Below the pieces are notes generated by a model. It searched no databases and was not told where the DNA came from. It was given only the letters and a program-made list of their open reading frames with translations. From contig NZ_CP092968.1 of the NCBI RefSeq assembly GCF_027571405.1, positions 1,984,001 through 2,048,000 on the forward strand: DNA of 64,000 nt. The letters are read 5' to 3'. Numbering within the stretch: the stretch's first letter is position 1; every line of letters begins with the position of its first letter. Made by a program: the position numbers and the translations under genes. Shown here piece after piece: positions 16,231 to 24,767 of this stretch. This DNA is from Methylocystis parvus OBBP (GTDB lineage Bacteria > Pseudomonadota > Alphaproteobacteria > Rhizobiales > Beijerinckiaceae).

Positions 16231-17661
16231 ATGATGACGCAGGGCGACTTCATTCGAAACGTAACGTGGGACGAGTTGCGGATCGGCGCGAGCGCGCAGC
16301 TCGCGCGCAGTTGCACTGTCGACGATCTGATTCTCTTCGCCCATGCCTCCGGCAATGTGAACCCCTTGATGTTGCCCGCGCAAGACGGCGCCGCGGAAGA
16401 GCCGATGGCCCCCTCGCTCTGGGTCGGTTCTCTCATTTCCGCCGTGCTCGGCAATATTCTTCCCGGCGCCGGCACGCTCTATCTGTCGCAGAACCTCCGT
16501 TTCGGCGCGCGTGTGCATCCGGGGGACAAGCTCTCGGTTGACGTGCGCTGCGTCGAGCTGCGCGAAAAGCCTGTCGCGGTTTTTGAAGCGCGCGTCCTGA
16601 CGTCCGACGGCGCTGTGGCGTGCGAGGGCTTCGCGGAAGTCGCAGCGCCCGTGCAAACGATCGTCTTGAACCGGAACGCGCTGCCGCCCCTGATCGTCGA
16701 TCATCACGATCATTTCTCGAAGCTCGTGGCGCGCGCGGAGGCGCTGCAGCCATTGGCCACAGCCGTGGTCTGGCCCGACGATCGAAACTCGCTCGCCGGC
16801 GCGCTTCTGGCGGCTGCGCGGGGGTTGATCGAACCGGTTCTCATCGGTCCTCGCGCGAAAATGATCGAACTCGCCGCGATGACGGGCGCGCCGCTCGACG
16901 AAGGCTGGATCGTGGACGCCGTCGACCACGCCGAATCCTGCGCCCGCGCCGTCGAATTGACTCAGCGCGGCGCCACGCGCGCGATCATGAAGGGCAATGT
17001 CCACTCGGACGAAATTCTCGGAGCGGTCGTCAAAAAGGAGGCCGGTCTGCGGACCAACCGTCGCGTCAGCCATGTCTTCGCGATGGATGCGCCGACGCTC
17101 GACCGCCTGCTGTTCATCTCCGACGCCGCCGTGAACATTTCGCCGGATCTTTCCGCCAAGGTCGACATCGTTCAGAACGCCATCGATCTCGCTCGCGCCT
17201 GCGGCGTCGCGACGCCGAAAGTCGGCGTGTTGTCGGCGGTCGAAACGGTGAATGTCGCCATTCCGTCGACGCTCGACGCCGCGATCCTTTCGAAAATGGC
17301 GGATCGCGGACAGATCAGGGGCGGCGTGGTGGACGGCCCGCTTGCAATCGACAACGCCGTCGACGCCGATGCGGCGCGAACCAAGGGGATCGCCTCTCTC
17401 GTCGCCGGACAGGCGGACATTCTCATCGCGCCGAATATCGAAGCGGGCAATATGCTGGCCAAGGAACTGACTTTCGTCGCGCGGGCGGAAGCCGCCGGTC
17501 TCGTGCTCGGCGCGAAGATTCCCGTCATGCTCACCAGCCGCGCCGACAATGAACGGTCGCGCCTCGCCTCCAGCGCGCTCGCTTCGCTCTATGATCACTG
17601 GCGTCGAACCGGCGCCGCCGCGCCCGAGGCGCGGCCTTCCCTGTCCCAAGCTGCGGAGTAA
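16231..17661 (+). CDS. Bifunctional MaoC-like enoyl-CoA hydratase / phosphate acyltransferase
   Basis: Protein of 476 residues with two domains. Residues ~1-145 are a hot-dog MaoC-like domain (GASAQLARSCTVDDLILFAHASGNVNPLM, then YLSQNLRFGARVHPGDKL). Residues ~160-470 are the phosphotransacetylase/phosphotransbutyrylase domain (RAIMKGNVHSDE, DAAVNISPD and the long IAPNIEAGNMLAKEL segment). The second half swaps CoA for phosphate on short acyl-CoAs, feeding the acetate kinase that starts 5 nt downstream. The hydratase half would act on crotonyl-CoA-type esters; the typical MaoC Asp/His pair reads D..(A)H in this copy. Several ATGs cluster at 16219, 16231 and 16234; 16231 is used because GGGG lies ~5 nt upstream. 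Confidence 0.85.
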   Translation: MMTQGDFIRNVTWDELRIGASAQLARSCTVDDLILFAHASGNVNPLMLPAQDGAAEEPMAPSLWVGSLISAVLGNILPGAGTLYLSQNLRFGARVHPGDKLSVDVRCVELREKPVAVFEARVLTSDGAVACEGFAEVAAPVQTIVLNRNALPPLIVDHHDHFSKLVARAEALQPLATAVVWPDDRNSLAGALLAAARGLIEPVLIGPRAKMIELAAMTGAPLDEGWIVDAVDHAESCARAVELTQRGATRAIMKGNVHSDEILGAVVKKEAGLRTNRRVSHVFAMDAPTLDRLLFISDAAVNISPDLSAKVDIVQNAIDLARACGVATPKVGVLSAVETVNVAIPSTLDAAILSKMADRGQIRGGVVDGPLAIDNAVDADAARTKGIASLVAGQADILIAPNIEAGNMLAKELTFVARAEAAGLVLGAKIPVMLTSRADNERSRLASSALASLYDHWRRTGAAAPEARPSLSQAAE

Positions 17662-17666
17662 CCGAC

Positions 17667-18854
17667 ATGTCGGACCATGTTCTGACATTGAATGCGGGCT
17701 CTTCTTCGGTCAAATTCGCGCTCTTCGCGGTCGAGCCCGACGGACCGCTTCTCGTCGCCGGCGGGCAGGCCGAAGGCCTCGGCGCCGAGCCCCTTTTTCA
17801 CGCGCGGGTCGTCGGCGGCCCGGCGTGCGACTCGGCTTTGGCGTCAAACGATCATCAAGGGGCGATCAATGCGATCGTCGATTGGGTGGACGAAACCCTC
17901 CCGCGCGCCGTCATCGCCGCTGTCGGTCATCGCGTCGTACATGGGGGCGTTTGCTACGCCGCGCCGATCATTGTGGATGACGCCGCTCTCGCCGCGCTCG
18001 AAACGCTCGCGCCGCTCGCGCCGCTCCATCAGCGCCATAATCTCAGCGGGATAAGGGCGGCGCGCAGAGCTTTTCCCGGCGAACCCCAGATCGCCTGCTT
18101 CGACACCGCCTTCCATCGCGGCCACGACTTTCTGAACGAGGTCTACGCCCTGCCGCGCGCATTTTATGAGCGCGGCCTTCGGCGGTTCGGATTTCACGGG
18201 CTTTCGTACGAATTCATCTCGCTGCGCCTGCGCGACGTCGATCCGGTTGTCGCCGGGGGGCGGGTCATCGTCGCGCATCTCGGCAATGGCGCGTCGATCT
18301 GCGCGATGAAAGACGGTCGATCGGTCGCGTCGACGATGGGCTTCTCGGCCCTGGAGGGCCTCCCCATGGGCACGCGTTGCGGGCGCATCGATCCGGGATT
18401 GCTGCTCTATTTGCTCGAACACGACAAAATGTCCGTCGACGGACTGTCGCAGCTGCTCTACCGCGAGTCCGGACTTCTCGGCCTCTCCGGCCTGTCCCAG
18501 GACATGCGGACGCTCGAAGCATCGGACTCCGCGCAGGCGCGCGAGGCGATCGATTATTTCGTTCACCACATCTGCATGGAAATCGCCGCTCTCGCCGCCG
18601 TCTTGAAAGGTCTGGACGCTCTCGTCTTCACGGGCGGCATTGGCGAACATTCCCCGCATGTGCGCGCCGCCGTCATCGAAAGCCTGAAATGGCTCGGCTT
18701 TGCGCTCGACGCGCCTGCCAATGCCGGCAACGCCCCCCTCATATCGTCGTCCGCTTCGCGCGCGCCCGTCTATGTGATTGCGACGGACGAGGAATCGATG
18801 ATCGCCCGGCACGCGATCGACGCGGCCGGCCTCGCCCGCGCCGTCGCGGCCTGA
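17667..18854 (+). CDS. ackA: Acetate (short-chain fatty acid) kinase
   Basis: Protein of 395 residues, full length for AckA, catalysing acyl phosphate + ADP to acid + ATP. Seen: LNAGSSSVKFALF at the N-terminus, VGHRVVHGG, FDTAFH, RRFGFHGLSYEF, the phosphate loop HLGNGASICAM, and FTGGIGEHSPHVRA at the C-terminus. It directly follows the MaoC-Pta gene, so the pair can make ATP from acetyl-, propionyl- or butyryl-CoA in the cytosol. In an obligate or facultative methanotroph this suggests fermentation when oxygen is low, which is inference. Confidence 0.92.
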   Translation: MSDHVLTLNAGSSSVKFALFAVEPDGPLLVAGGQAEGLGAEPLFHARVVGGPACDSALASNDHQGAINAIVDWVDETLPRAVIAAVGHRVVHGGVCYAAPIIVDDAALAALETLAPLAPLHQRHNLSGIRAARRAFPGEPQIACFDTAFHRGHDFLNEVYALPRAFYERGLRRFGFHGLSYEFISLRLRDVDPVVAGGRVIVAHLGNGASICAMKDGRSVASTMGFSALEGLPMGTRCGRIDPGLLLYLLEHDKMSVDGLSQLLYRESGLLGLSGLSQDMRTLEASDSAQAREAIDYFVHHICMEIAALAAVLKGLDALVFTGGIGEHSPHVRAAVIESLKWLGFALDAPANAGNAPLISSSASRAPVYVIATDEESMIARHAIDAAGLARAVAA

Positions 18855-18871
18855 GAGCATTGGAGAAACGA

Positions 18872-21259
18872 ATGGAGCCGACTTTCAGCCCCGTGGACCT
18901 TCCCGCGCGTTTCGCTCAGGCGCAGGCCGTTTCGGGACTTCAGTCCCAACATATGCTCACCGCCGCGGCGCGCCATTTGGAGCGCATCGGCCGCACCCAT
19001 GGCGAAAGAAGCCAGACGTTCTGGCGCAAATTCGGGGAAGTCGCCGCCGCGATGCGCGGGGCCGGCGCGGCCGGGCGCATCAATGCGGACGCGGGCGCTT
19101 ATACGGCCGACGCCATACGGCGCGCCGTTCTGACGATGGACGTCTTGCGGGAGCGCGCGGAGATCGACGCCGAGCATGAAGCGGCGGGCTCCCCGCCGGT
19201 GCTTTCTTACGCGACGGAGCTGGCGCTCGACGGCCGGTCTCTGCCGCGCGCGGTGAATTATCAGCTCCTGCGGATCGTCCCCCCGCCCGGCGTGCGGACA
19301 TTCGACTGGAAGCGTCCTTATCTCATCATCGATCCCCGAGCGGGTCACGGAGCCGGCATTGGCGGCTTCAAATCGGACAGCCAGGTGGGCGTCGCGCTGC
19401 ATGACGGCCATCCGGTCTATTTCCTCGTCTTCCGTCCGCATCCGGAGCATGGCCAGACGCTCGCCGACGTCATGCGCGCGGAGGCGGAATTCGTGCGCGA
19501 GATCGGCCGGCGCCATCCGCAATCGCCAAAGCCGATCATCGTCGGCAATTGTCAGGGCGGCTGGGCCACCATAGTGCTCGCCGCCGCGAATCCGGACATC
19601 ACCGGCCCGCTCGTCATCAACGGTTCGCCGCTCGCTTACTGGTCGGGCCGCCTGGGCGAGAATCCCATGCGCTATAATGGCGGCCTGCTCGGCGGACTCG
19701 CCACGGCGCTCCTGCTCGCCGACCTTGGCCATGGCGAATTCGACGGCGCGCATCTTGTGTCGAATTTTGAGCTGCTGAACCCGAGCCGGAATTTCTTCGG
19801 CAAATATTACGATCTTTTCGCCAATGCGGAGGACGGCCGCGAGCGCTTCCTGGAGTTCGAGCGCTGGTGGGGCGGCTTCCATTATATGACGGAAGCGGAA
19901 ATCCGCTGGATCGTCGAGCAGCTTTTCGTCGGCAACCAGCTTTCGCGCGGCGAAGCGCATATCGAACGCGGCCGGCGGCTCGACTTCAAAGCCATCCGCT
20001 CGCCGATCATCGTCTTTGCGAGCTGGGGCGACAATATCACGCCGCCGCAGCAGGCGTTGAACTGGATCGTCGACACCTATGCCGACGAACACGAGATCAA
20101 GATCTGCGGCCAGCGCATCGTCTATATGATCCACGAGAAAGTGGGGCATCTTGGAATCTTCGTCTCTTCCTCCGTCGCGAAGAAGGAGCATGCCGAAGTC
20201 ACCTCAACGATGAAGACGATCGAGGCGCTCGCGCCCGGGCTTTACGAGATGAAAATCGAGGAGGAGTTCGGCGAAGGGTTCGGCAAGCGATTTCGCGTCA
20301 GTTTCGCGGAGCGGCGCATCTGCGACATTCTCGCGATCGACGAGAGCGATCGACGCGAAGAGGCCAATTTCGCCGCCGTGGCCCGTATGTCGCAGTTGAA
20401 CGCAGACGCCTACGACTTGTTGCTTCGGCCGCTGGTTCAGTCGCTGGTGACGCCGGAGTCGGCGCAAGCCATGCGCGACATGCACCCGGCTCGCGCCCAG
20501 CGCCGCTTCTTCTCCAGCAACAATCCAATGTTCGGCTGGCTGCCGGCGGCGGCCGAACAGGCGCGCGCGGCCGAATCCAAAGCGCTCGCATCGGATAATC
20601 CCTTCCTCCTCGCGGAGCGCCTGTGGGCGACGGGAGTCGAACAGGCGCTCGACCTCTGGCGCGACACGCGCGACGCCGGTTATGAGATCGCGTTCTTCGC
20701 GCTTTACGGCGGGCCCTTCATGCAATGGGCCGGGCGCTTCAACAATTTCACGCGCACGCACAAGGAGCCGGGCGAATTGCGGCTGATGCCGCAGGCTCAG
20801 GCCGCGCTCATGAATGTCGGCCGCGGCGCATTCCCCGAAGCGGTCATTCGCATGCTGCTTTTGCTCAGCGAGGCGCGGGGCTCCGTGCGGCGCGACCGTC
20901 TCGAACGATCGGCGCATATGCTGAGCAGCGACGAGCCCTTCGCGTCTCTCGGCGCGCAGCGGCGCGCGCAACTCATTCACGAGCAATCAATCATTGTGGA
21001 GTTCGAGCGCGACGCCGCAATCGAGACGCTGCCGCTGCTGCTGCCGAATTTTGAGGAGAGAGCGAAGGCGGTCGCCGCGGTGGAGTTTGTCGCCGGCGCG
21101 ATCGAGGAGATGGAGCCGCGCACGGTTCACATGCTCCAGACGATCAGAAAGGCGCTCGGTCTTCCGCCCATCGAGACCAATCTGTCGCTCGCCAACCCGT
21201 TGCAAGCGCTCGAGGGAGAATCTGCGGCGGCCGCGCCCCGAGAAGAATTTGTGGGTTGA
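18872..21259 (+). CDS. DUF3141 protein, PhaC-like alpha/beta hydrolase
   Basis: Protein of 795 residues. The centre is an alpha/beta-hydrolase fold (KRPYLIIDPRAGHGAGIGGF). Its nucleophile elbow reads VGNCQGGW, with Cys near residue 227, as in polyhydroxyalkanoate synthases (G-x-C-x-G-G) rather than serine lipases. A later FASWGDNITPPQQALNW and EKVGHLGIFVS supply the expected Asp and His of the triad. The N- and C-terminal helical parts are long. DUF3141 genes are often found with MaoC-Pta, ackA and fabI, but their reaction has not been established to my knowledge. GGAG sits 8 nt before the ATG at 18872, 17 nt after ackA, so it belongs to that transcription unit. It may act on PHB granules or oligomers. 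Confidence 0.8.
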   Translation: MEPTFSPVDLPARFAQAQAVSGLQSQHMLTAAARHLERIGRTHGERSQTFWRKFGEVAAAMRGAGAAGRINADAGAYTADAIRRAVLTMDVLRERAEIDAEHEAAGSPPVLSYATELALDGRSLPRAVNYQLLRIVPPPGVRTFDWKRPYLIIDPRAGHGAGIGGFKSDSQVGVALHDGHPVYFLVFRPHPEHGQTLADVMRAEAEFVREIGRRHPQSPKPIIVGNCQGGWATIVLAAANPDITGPLVINGSPLAYWSGRLGENPMRYNGGLLGGLATALLLADLGHGEFDGAHLVSNFELLNPSRNFFGKYYDLFANAEDGRERFLEFERWWGGFHYMTEAEIRWIVEQLFVGNQLSRGEAHIERGRRLDFKAIRSPIIVFASWGDNITPPQQALNWIVDTYADEHEIKICGQRIVYMIHEKVGHLGIFVSSSVAKKEHAEVTSTMKTIEALAPGLYEMKIEEEFGEGFGKRFRVSFAERRICDILAIDESDRREEANFAAVARMSQLNADAYDLLLRPLVQSLVTPESAQAMRDMHPARAQRRFFSSNNPMFGWLPAAAEQARAAESKALASDNPFLLAERLWATGVEQALDLWRDTRDAGYEIAFFALYGGPFMQWAGRFNNFTRTHKEPGELRLMPQAQAALMNVGRGAFPEAVIRMLLLLSEARGSVRRDRLERSAHMLSSDEPFASLGAQRRAQLIHEQSIIVEFERDAAIETLPLLLPNFEERAKAVAAVEFVAGAIEEMEPRTVHMLQTIRKALGLPPIETNLSLANPLQALEGESAAAAPREEFVG

Positions 21260-21267
21260 CGGAAATC

Positions 21268-21297
21268 GGGGAGGTCGGCAGACCGCCTTCTCCCCAA
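21268..21297 (+). terminator. Possible terminator hairpin after the DUF3141 gene
   Basis: GGGGAGGTCGG and CCGCCTTCTCCCC can pair across a short loop just after the stop, ending with AAT rather than a U-run. It lies between convergent genes (DUF3141 and PPK2), where a bidirectional hairpin is expected. Weak without a poly-U tail. Confidence 0.3.
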
Positions 21298-21436
21298 TCC
21301 AGTTCAACGCCCGCTTGAACGGGCTCGCAAGTCATAAATAGCCGCCGAGCTGCCTGACGCGCAGCTCGAACGCTTGATGACGACGAGCCCGTATGGGCCC
21401 GAGAGCCGGTCTCCCGGCGCCCGGGCATGCAAGGGC

Positions 21437-22360
21437 TCAATAAATCCGCGGCACATACATCTCTTCGGAAATCCGCTCGCGCGTATAATCCGGATTGTGC
21501 TCGCGCGGGGGAAGCTCGATGAGTGGACGCTGAACCTCCTCATAGGGGAACTGGTTCAGGAGATGCGAGATACAATTGAGCCGCGCGCGCTTCTTGTCGT
21601 CCGCCTGCACGATCCACCACGGCGCCTCGTGGATATGCGTGTGCTCGAGCATCGCCTCCTTGGCCTTTGTGTAGGCCTCCCAGCGCACGCGGGACTGGAG
21701 ATCCATCGGGCTGAGCTTCCACTGCTTCAGAGGATCGTGGATGCGCATCTGAAAGCGGAAATGCTGCTCATTGTCGGTGATCGAGAACCAGTATTTGATC
21801 AGCGTGATGCCCGAGCGCACCAGCATGCGCTCGAAATCGGGCACGCTGCGGAAAAACTCCTCGACGTCGTCGTCGGTGCAGAAACCCATGACCCGCTCGA
21901 CGCCCGCGCGATTGTACCAGGAGCGATCGAACAGAACCAGTTCGCCTCCGGCCGGGAGATGCGGCACATAGCGCTGGAAATACCACTGCGACTTCTCGCG
22001 CTCGCTCGGCGCGGGCAGCGCCACCACGCGGCAGACGCGCGGATTCAGCCGTTGCGTCACGCGCTTGATCACGCCGCCCTTGCCCGCGGCGTCGCGGCCC
22101 TCGAAGATGACCACGGCTTTCTTCTTGTTCGTGGCGATCCAGTCCTGAAGCTTCACGAGTTCGCGCTGCAGCCGGAACAGCTCCTTGAAATAGAGGCTGC
22201 GGCTTACCTCCGAAACTTCGGGATGGTCGGAAGCGTTGTCGAGCAGATTCGCGAGTCGCTGATCGTCGATCTCTTCCTCCAGCTCCTCGTCGAAGCTGTC
22301 AAGCAATTCGGCGCGAACGCGTTCGGCATGGGCGACATCGTCGTGTAGGGTCGACTTCAT
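21437..22360 (-). CDS. ppk2: Polyphosphate kinase 2 (PPK2)
   Basis: Cytosolic enzyme of about 307 residues transferring phosphate between polyphosphate and nucleotides. Seen: Walker A in VIFEGRDAAGKGGVIKR, Walker B in LFDRSWYNRAGVE, and the lid and C-terminal elements WYFQRYVPHLPAGGE and HDPLKQWKLSPMDL. One PPK2 domain only, as in the class I type, favouring (d)NTP synthesis from NDP, though class cannot be fixed by motifs alone. The ATG at 22360 (MKSTLHDDV) was chosen. In-frame ATGs at 22390 and 22480 add a basic and a low-complexity tail with no clear ribosome site. It stands alone between convergent DUF3141 and the PepSY gene. Confidence 0.9.
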   Translation of the reverse strand: MKSTLHDDVAHAERVRAELLDSFDEELEEEIDDQRLANLLDNASDHPEVSEVSRSLYFKELFRLQRELVKLQDWIATNKKKAVVIFEGRDAAGKGGVIKRVTQRLNPRVCRVVALPAPSEREKSQWYFQRYVPHLPAGGELVLFDRSWYNRAGVERVMGFCTDDDVEEFFRSVPDFERMLVRSGITLIKYWFSITDNEQHFRFQMRIHDPLKQWKLSPMDLQSRVRWEAYTKAKEAMLEHTHIHEAPWWIVQADDKKRARLNCISHLLNQFPYEEVQRPLIELPPREHNPDYTRERISEEMYVPRIY

Positions 22361-22633
22361 GAGACGGGGTTGTTCCTTTTTTCGTCGCATCGGGCGGCCA
22401 AGTGGAAAGATGGACAGGTCGAAGGGCGGATGAGCGACAAACGGCGCGCCGGCATCTTCGCGATCAGTCGGGCGCGCCATTCAACCGGGTTTTAATAACT
22501 CTAACGTGACAGCGCCCGCGAACGCCCCGAGAAGCGGGCCAGACCGGCCGACAATCCGCAGGGCGATGGATAGCGGAGGCCCGGCGGACGCCCGACGCAA
22601 GGCGGCGGCGTTACGTCGCCGCCCGCCGCCGCT

Positions 22634-24349
22634 TTACATCCATTTCTGCCGCCACCAGCGAACGAGCCCGCTCAAGACGAGGAACAGGGCGAGAGTTGCG
22701 AAAACATCGTTGACCCAGCGCCACTCTTTCCAAAAGAGCGTCCCCGTATGGATGCTGCGCAGCCACATGAATATTGGGACGCCCGGCTCGCTCGGCTGGG
22801 TCGCGTCGAGCATCTTTTTGGGGGCGCCGTCGAGGTCGGTGACCACGAGCTTCGCGCCCATGCGCCAAAGCAGCCCGCCCTCATAGGCGGAGACGTCGGA
22901 CGGAGAACCGCCGCCCGAAAATTGCGCAGCAGATCGCGGGGCGGCGCCTTCCGCCTCCGACCTTTTGCCGGCCTCCATATGATGCGCGCCGCCGCCCATT
23001 CCTTCCGGCGGCGCCAGCGTGACTTCGTGGAAGTCGAAATTGTCGCCCCTGATCAGCGCGGGCGCGCCATTGCCGGAGATGACGACGACCCGATCTCCGA
23101 CGCGGCGCATGCGATTGATCCCGTTGACCGGCCTGCCTTTCCCGTCCTCCTCGCGCGCCCAGCTCTTGCCGCCGTCTGCGGTCGTGAACATGCCGAATAT
23201 ATTTCCCACGGAAAATGCGCCGGACGCGCCCGGATAGCCGATCAGCGAGTCGATCCGCTCCTCCCATGAGGTCAGCTTGAAGGCCGGCGTGAGGAGCGCC
23301 TTCGGCATTTGGACGCCGCGCAACCATCCGCCGAACTCCCTGTCATGGTCGATCACGACGCCGGTGAACGCCAGATAAAGCAGGATCGGCGAGCAGATGA
23401 CGCCGATCGTCGCGGCATGCGTTCGATAGAGCCAGGCCGTCGTGGACCGCTTGGCCTCCGGCGACATGCCGCGCACGCCGGCCTTGGCCTGCATGCGCCA
23501 CCATTTGCCGAAGCCCCAATATGTCAGGCCGGTCATCGCCAGGACGAACATAGCGAGCCCGCCCGCCTCATTGACGAGGCGCGAGCTCGGCGCATCGAAC
23601 AGGCCGCGCCCGAAATGCAAGGAACGCAGAAATCTGTGCAGCCGGACGTCCTCCGGCCGCGCTTCTTCCGGAAGAGGCGAAAGGTCGAGCGTTTCGGCCT
23701 TGCCGGGCATATCGGCGTCGAAGCGGATCACCCGAGATTTGCCCAGGACTCCAAGCATCTCCGTTTGCGCCGCGCCCGCCGCCAGCGCGGTGACGCGTTC
23801 GCCGGCGAGCCCCGCAATATGCGCGGTCTCGCCGCGGTCGGTCGAGACGTAGACGCCGTTGTCGGAGCCGATGAAGAGGCGGCCCCAGCCAAGTGCGGGA
23901 TCCGGCTCGACCGCGAAGATCTGCGGATGCGCGCCGTCCTCGAAACGCGTCGGGGCCCATATCGCGCCGGCGTCTGTCGTGCGCCAAAGACCGCGCGGAC
24001 CGGCGGCGACGCGGAATGACGCGTTGTCCGGATCGATCTGCAGGTAGCGCGCAACGTTTCGCGCGGCGTTCTGCTCGAGTTCCTGCGTGACGAGCGCGTG
24101 CGGGGCCGTCCCCTGTTGCAGCGACTTCCAGCCGTCATTGTTGAGGAAAAAGCCGGTGAGGCCGAGAATGGCGAGCCACCCGGCGCCGATCAGTCCCGCC
24201 CATTTGTGAATCGTGAACGCCCAGCGGTAGAGCGGCGCGGAGCCGCTGCGCCGCCGCTGCGCCCGCCGCTCGCCCTGCGCCGCCTCCGCTGGCGTTACAT
24301 CTCTTTCCCGCCGGACGACGCGCCGTAAAATCTGGTCAATTGAACTCAT
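22634..24349 (-). CDS. PepSY-type membrane protein with Asp-box repeats
   Basis: Protein of about 571 residues. Membrane segments are YRWAFTIHKWAGLIGAGWLAILGLTG near the start, a pair around AGGLAMFVLAMTGLTYWGF and ATIGVICSPILLYLAFTGVVIDHDREFGG, and DVFATLALFLVLSGLVRWW at the end. This is the PepSY_TM layout of iron- and reductase-linked proteins. Between helices 1 and 2, and again late, are periplasmic stretches with Asp-box/BNR-like blades (STDRGET, TTADGGKSW), an uncommon addition. AAGGAGG 7 nt before the ATG at 24349 fixes the start. A role in trans-membrane electron transfer or siderophore-iron reduction is family-based inference. No TonB receptor is adjacent. Confidence 0.78.
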   Translation of the reverse strand: MSSIDQILRRVVRRERDVTPAEAAQGERRAQRRRSGSAPLYRWAFTIHKWAGLIGAGWLAILGLTGFFLNNDGWKSLQQGTAPHALVTQELEQNAARNVARYLQIDPDNASFRVAAGPRGLWRTTDAGAIWAPTRFEDGAHPQIFAVEPDPALGWGRLFIGSDNGVYVSTDRGETAHIAGLAGERVTALAAGAAQTEMLGVLGKSRVIRFDADMPGKAETLDLSPLPEEARPEDVRLHRFLRSLHFGRGLFDAPSSRLVNEAGGLAMFVLAMTGLTYWGFGKWWRMQAKAGVRGMSPEAKRSTTAWLYRTHAATIGVICSPILLYLAFTGVVIDHDREFGGWLRGVQMPKALLTPAFKLTSWEERIDSLIGYPGASGAFSVGNIFGMFTTADGGKSWAREEDGKGRPVNGINRMRRVGDRVVVISGNGAPALIRGDNFDFHEVTLAPPEGMGGGAHHMEAGKRSEAEGAAPRSAAQFSGGGSPSDVSAYEGGLLWRMGAKLVVTDLDGAPKKMLDATQPSEPGVPIFMWLRSIHTGTLFWKEWRWVNDVFATLALFLVLSGLVRWWRQKWM

Positions 24350-24572
24350 GGATGGCCTCCTTGCGCAAACCGTCTCGCGGCCCGCCGAAATCATTCGAAT
24401 GAACAGGTCCGAGAACGGGGTTACTCTAGCCAGATCCTGACCTTCGAACCAGTTCTCCGACGAATGACCGTCGCCTGCGCCGCGACGCGACGAAGACCGA
24501 GCTCTCGCCAGAAAAATTTCCGCGCCTACTTATGCCTCAGGGGATGGGGCGGGCTGTGCAAAGGAGTGCGAT

Positions 24573-24755
24573 ATGCAAGGCGTCGAACTTCAGGATTATG
24601 CGCGACAAATGTTCGAAGCGCGCGGCGCGAAGGCCGCGGCGGAAGCCGCACAGAAAGCGCGCGCGCTCGAGGAGCAGCAAAAGGCCGAAGAAGCTCGGCA
24701 GTGGCGGCAGATCGAGGCGGCGATCAAGGCGATGCTCGGTCCGCATCAGAGCTAG
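24573..24755 (+). CDS. Small helical protein, function unknown
   Basis: Protein of 60 residues (MQGVELQDYARQMFEARG then a run of Ala/Glu/Lys), predicted as one long helix with coiled-coil character. AAAGGAG lies ~8 nt before the ATG, good support for translation. No signal or membrane helix. It is divergent from the PepSY gene and convergent with the response-regulator gene. No family recognised. Confidence 0.6.
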   Translation: MQGVELQDYARQMFEARGAKAAAEAAQKARALEEQQKAEEARQWRQIEAAIKAMLGPHQS

Positions 24756-24767
24756 CGCCTCGGCGTT

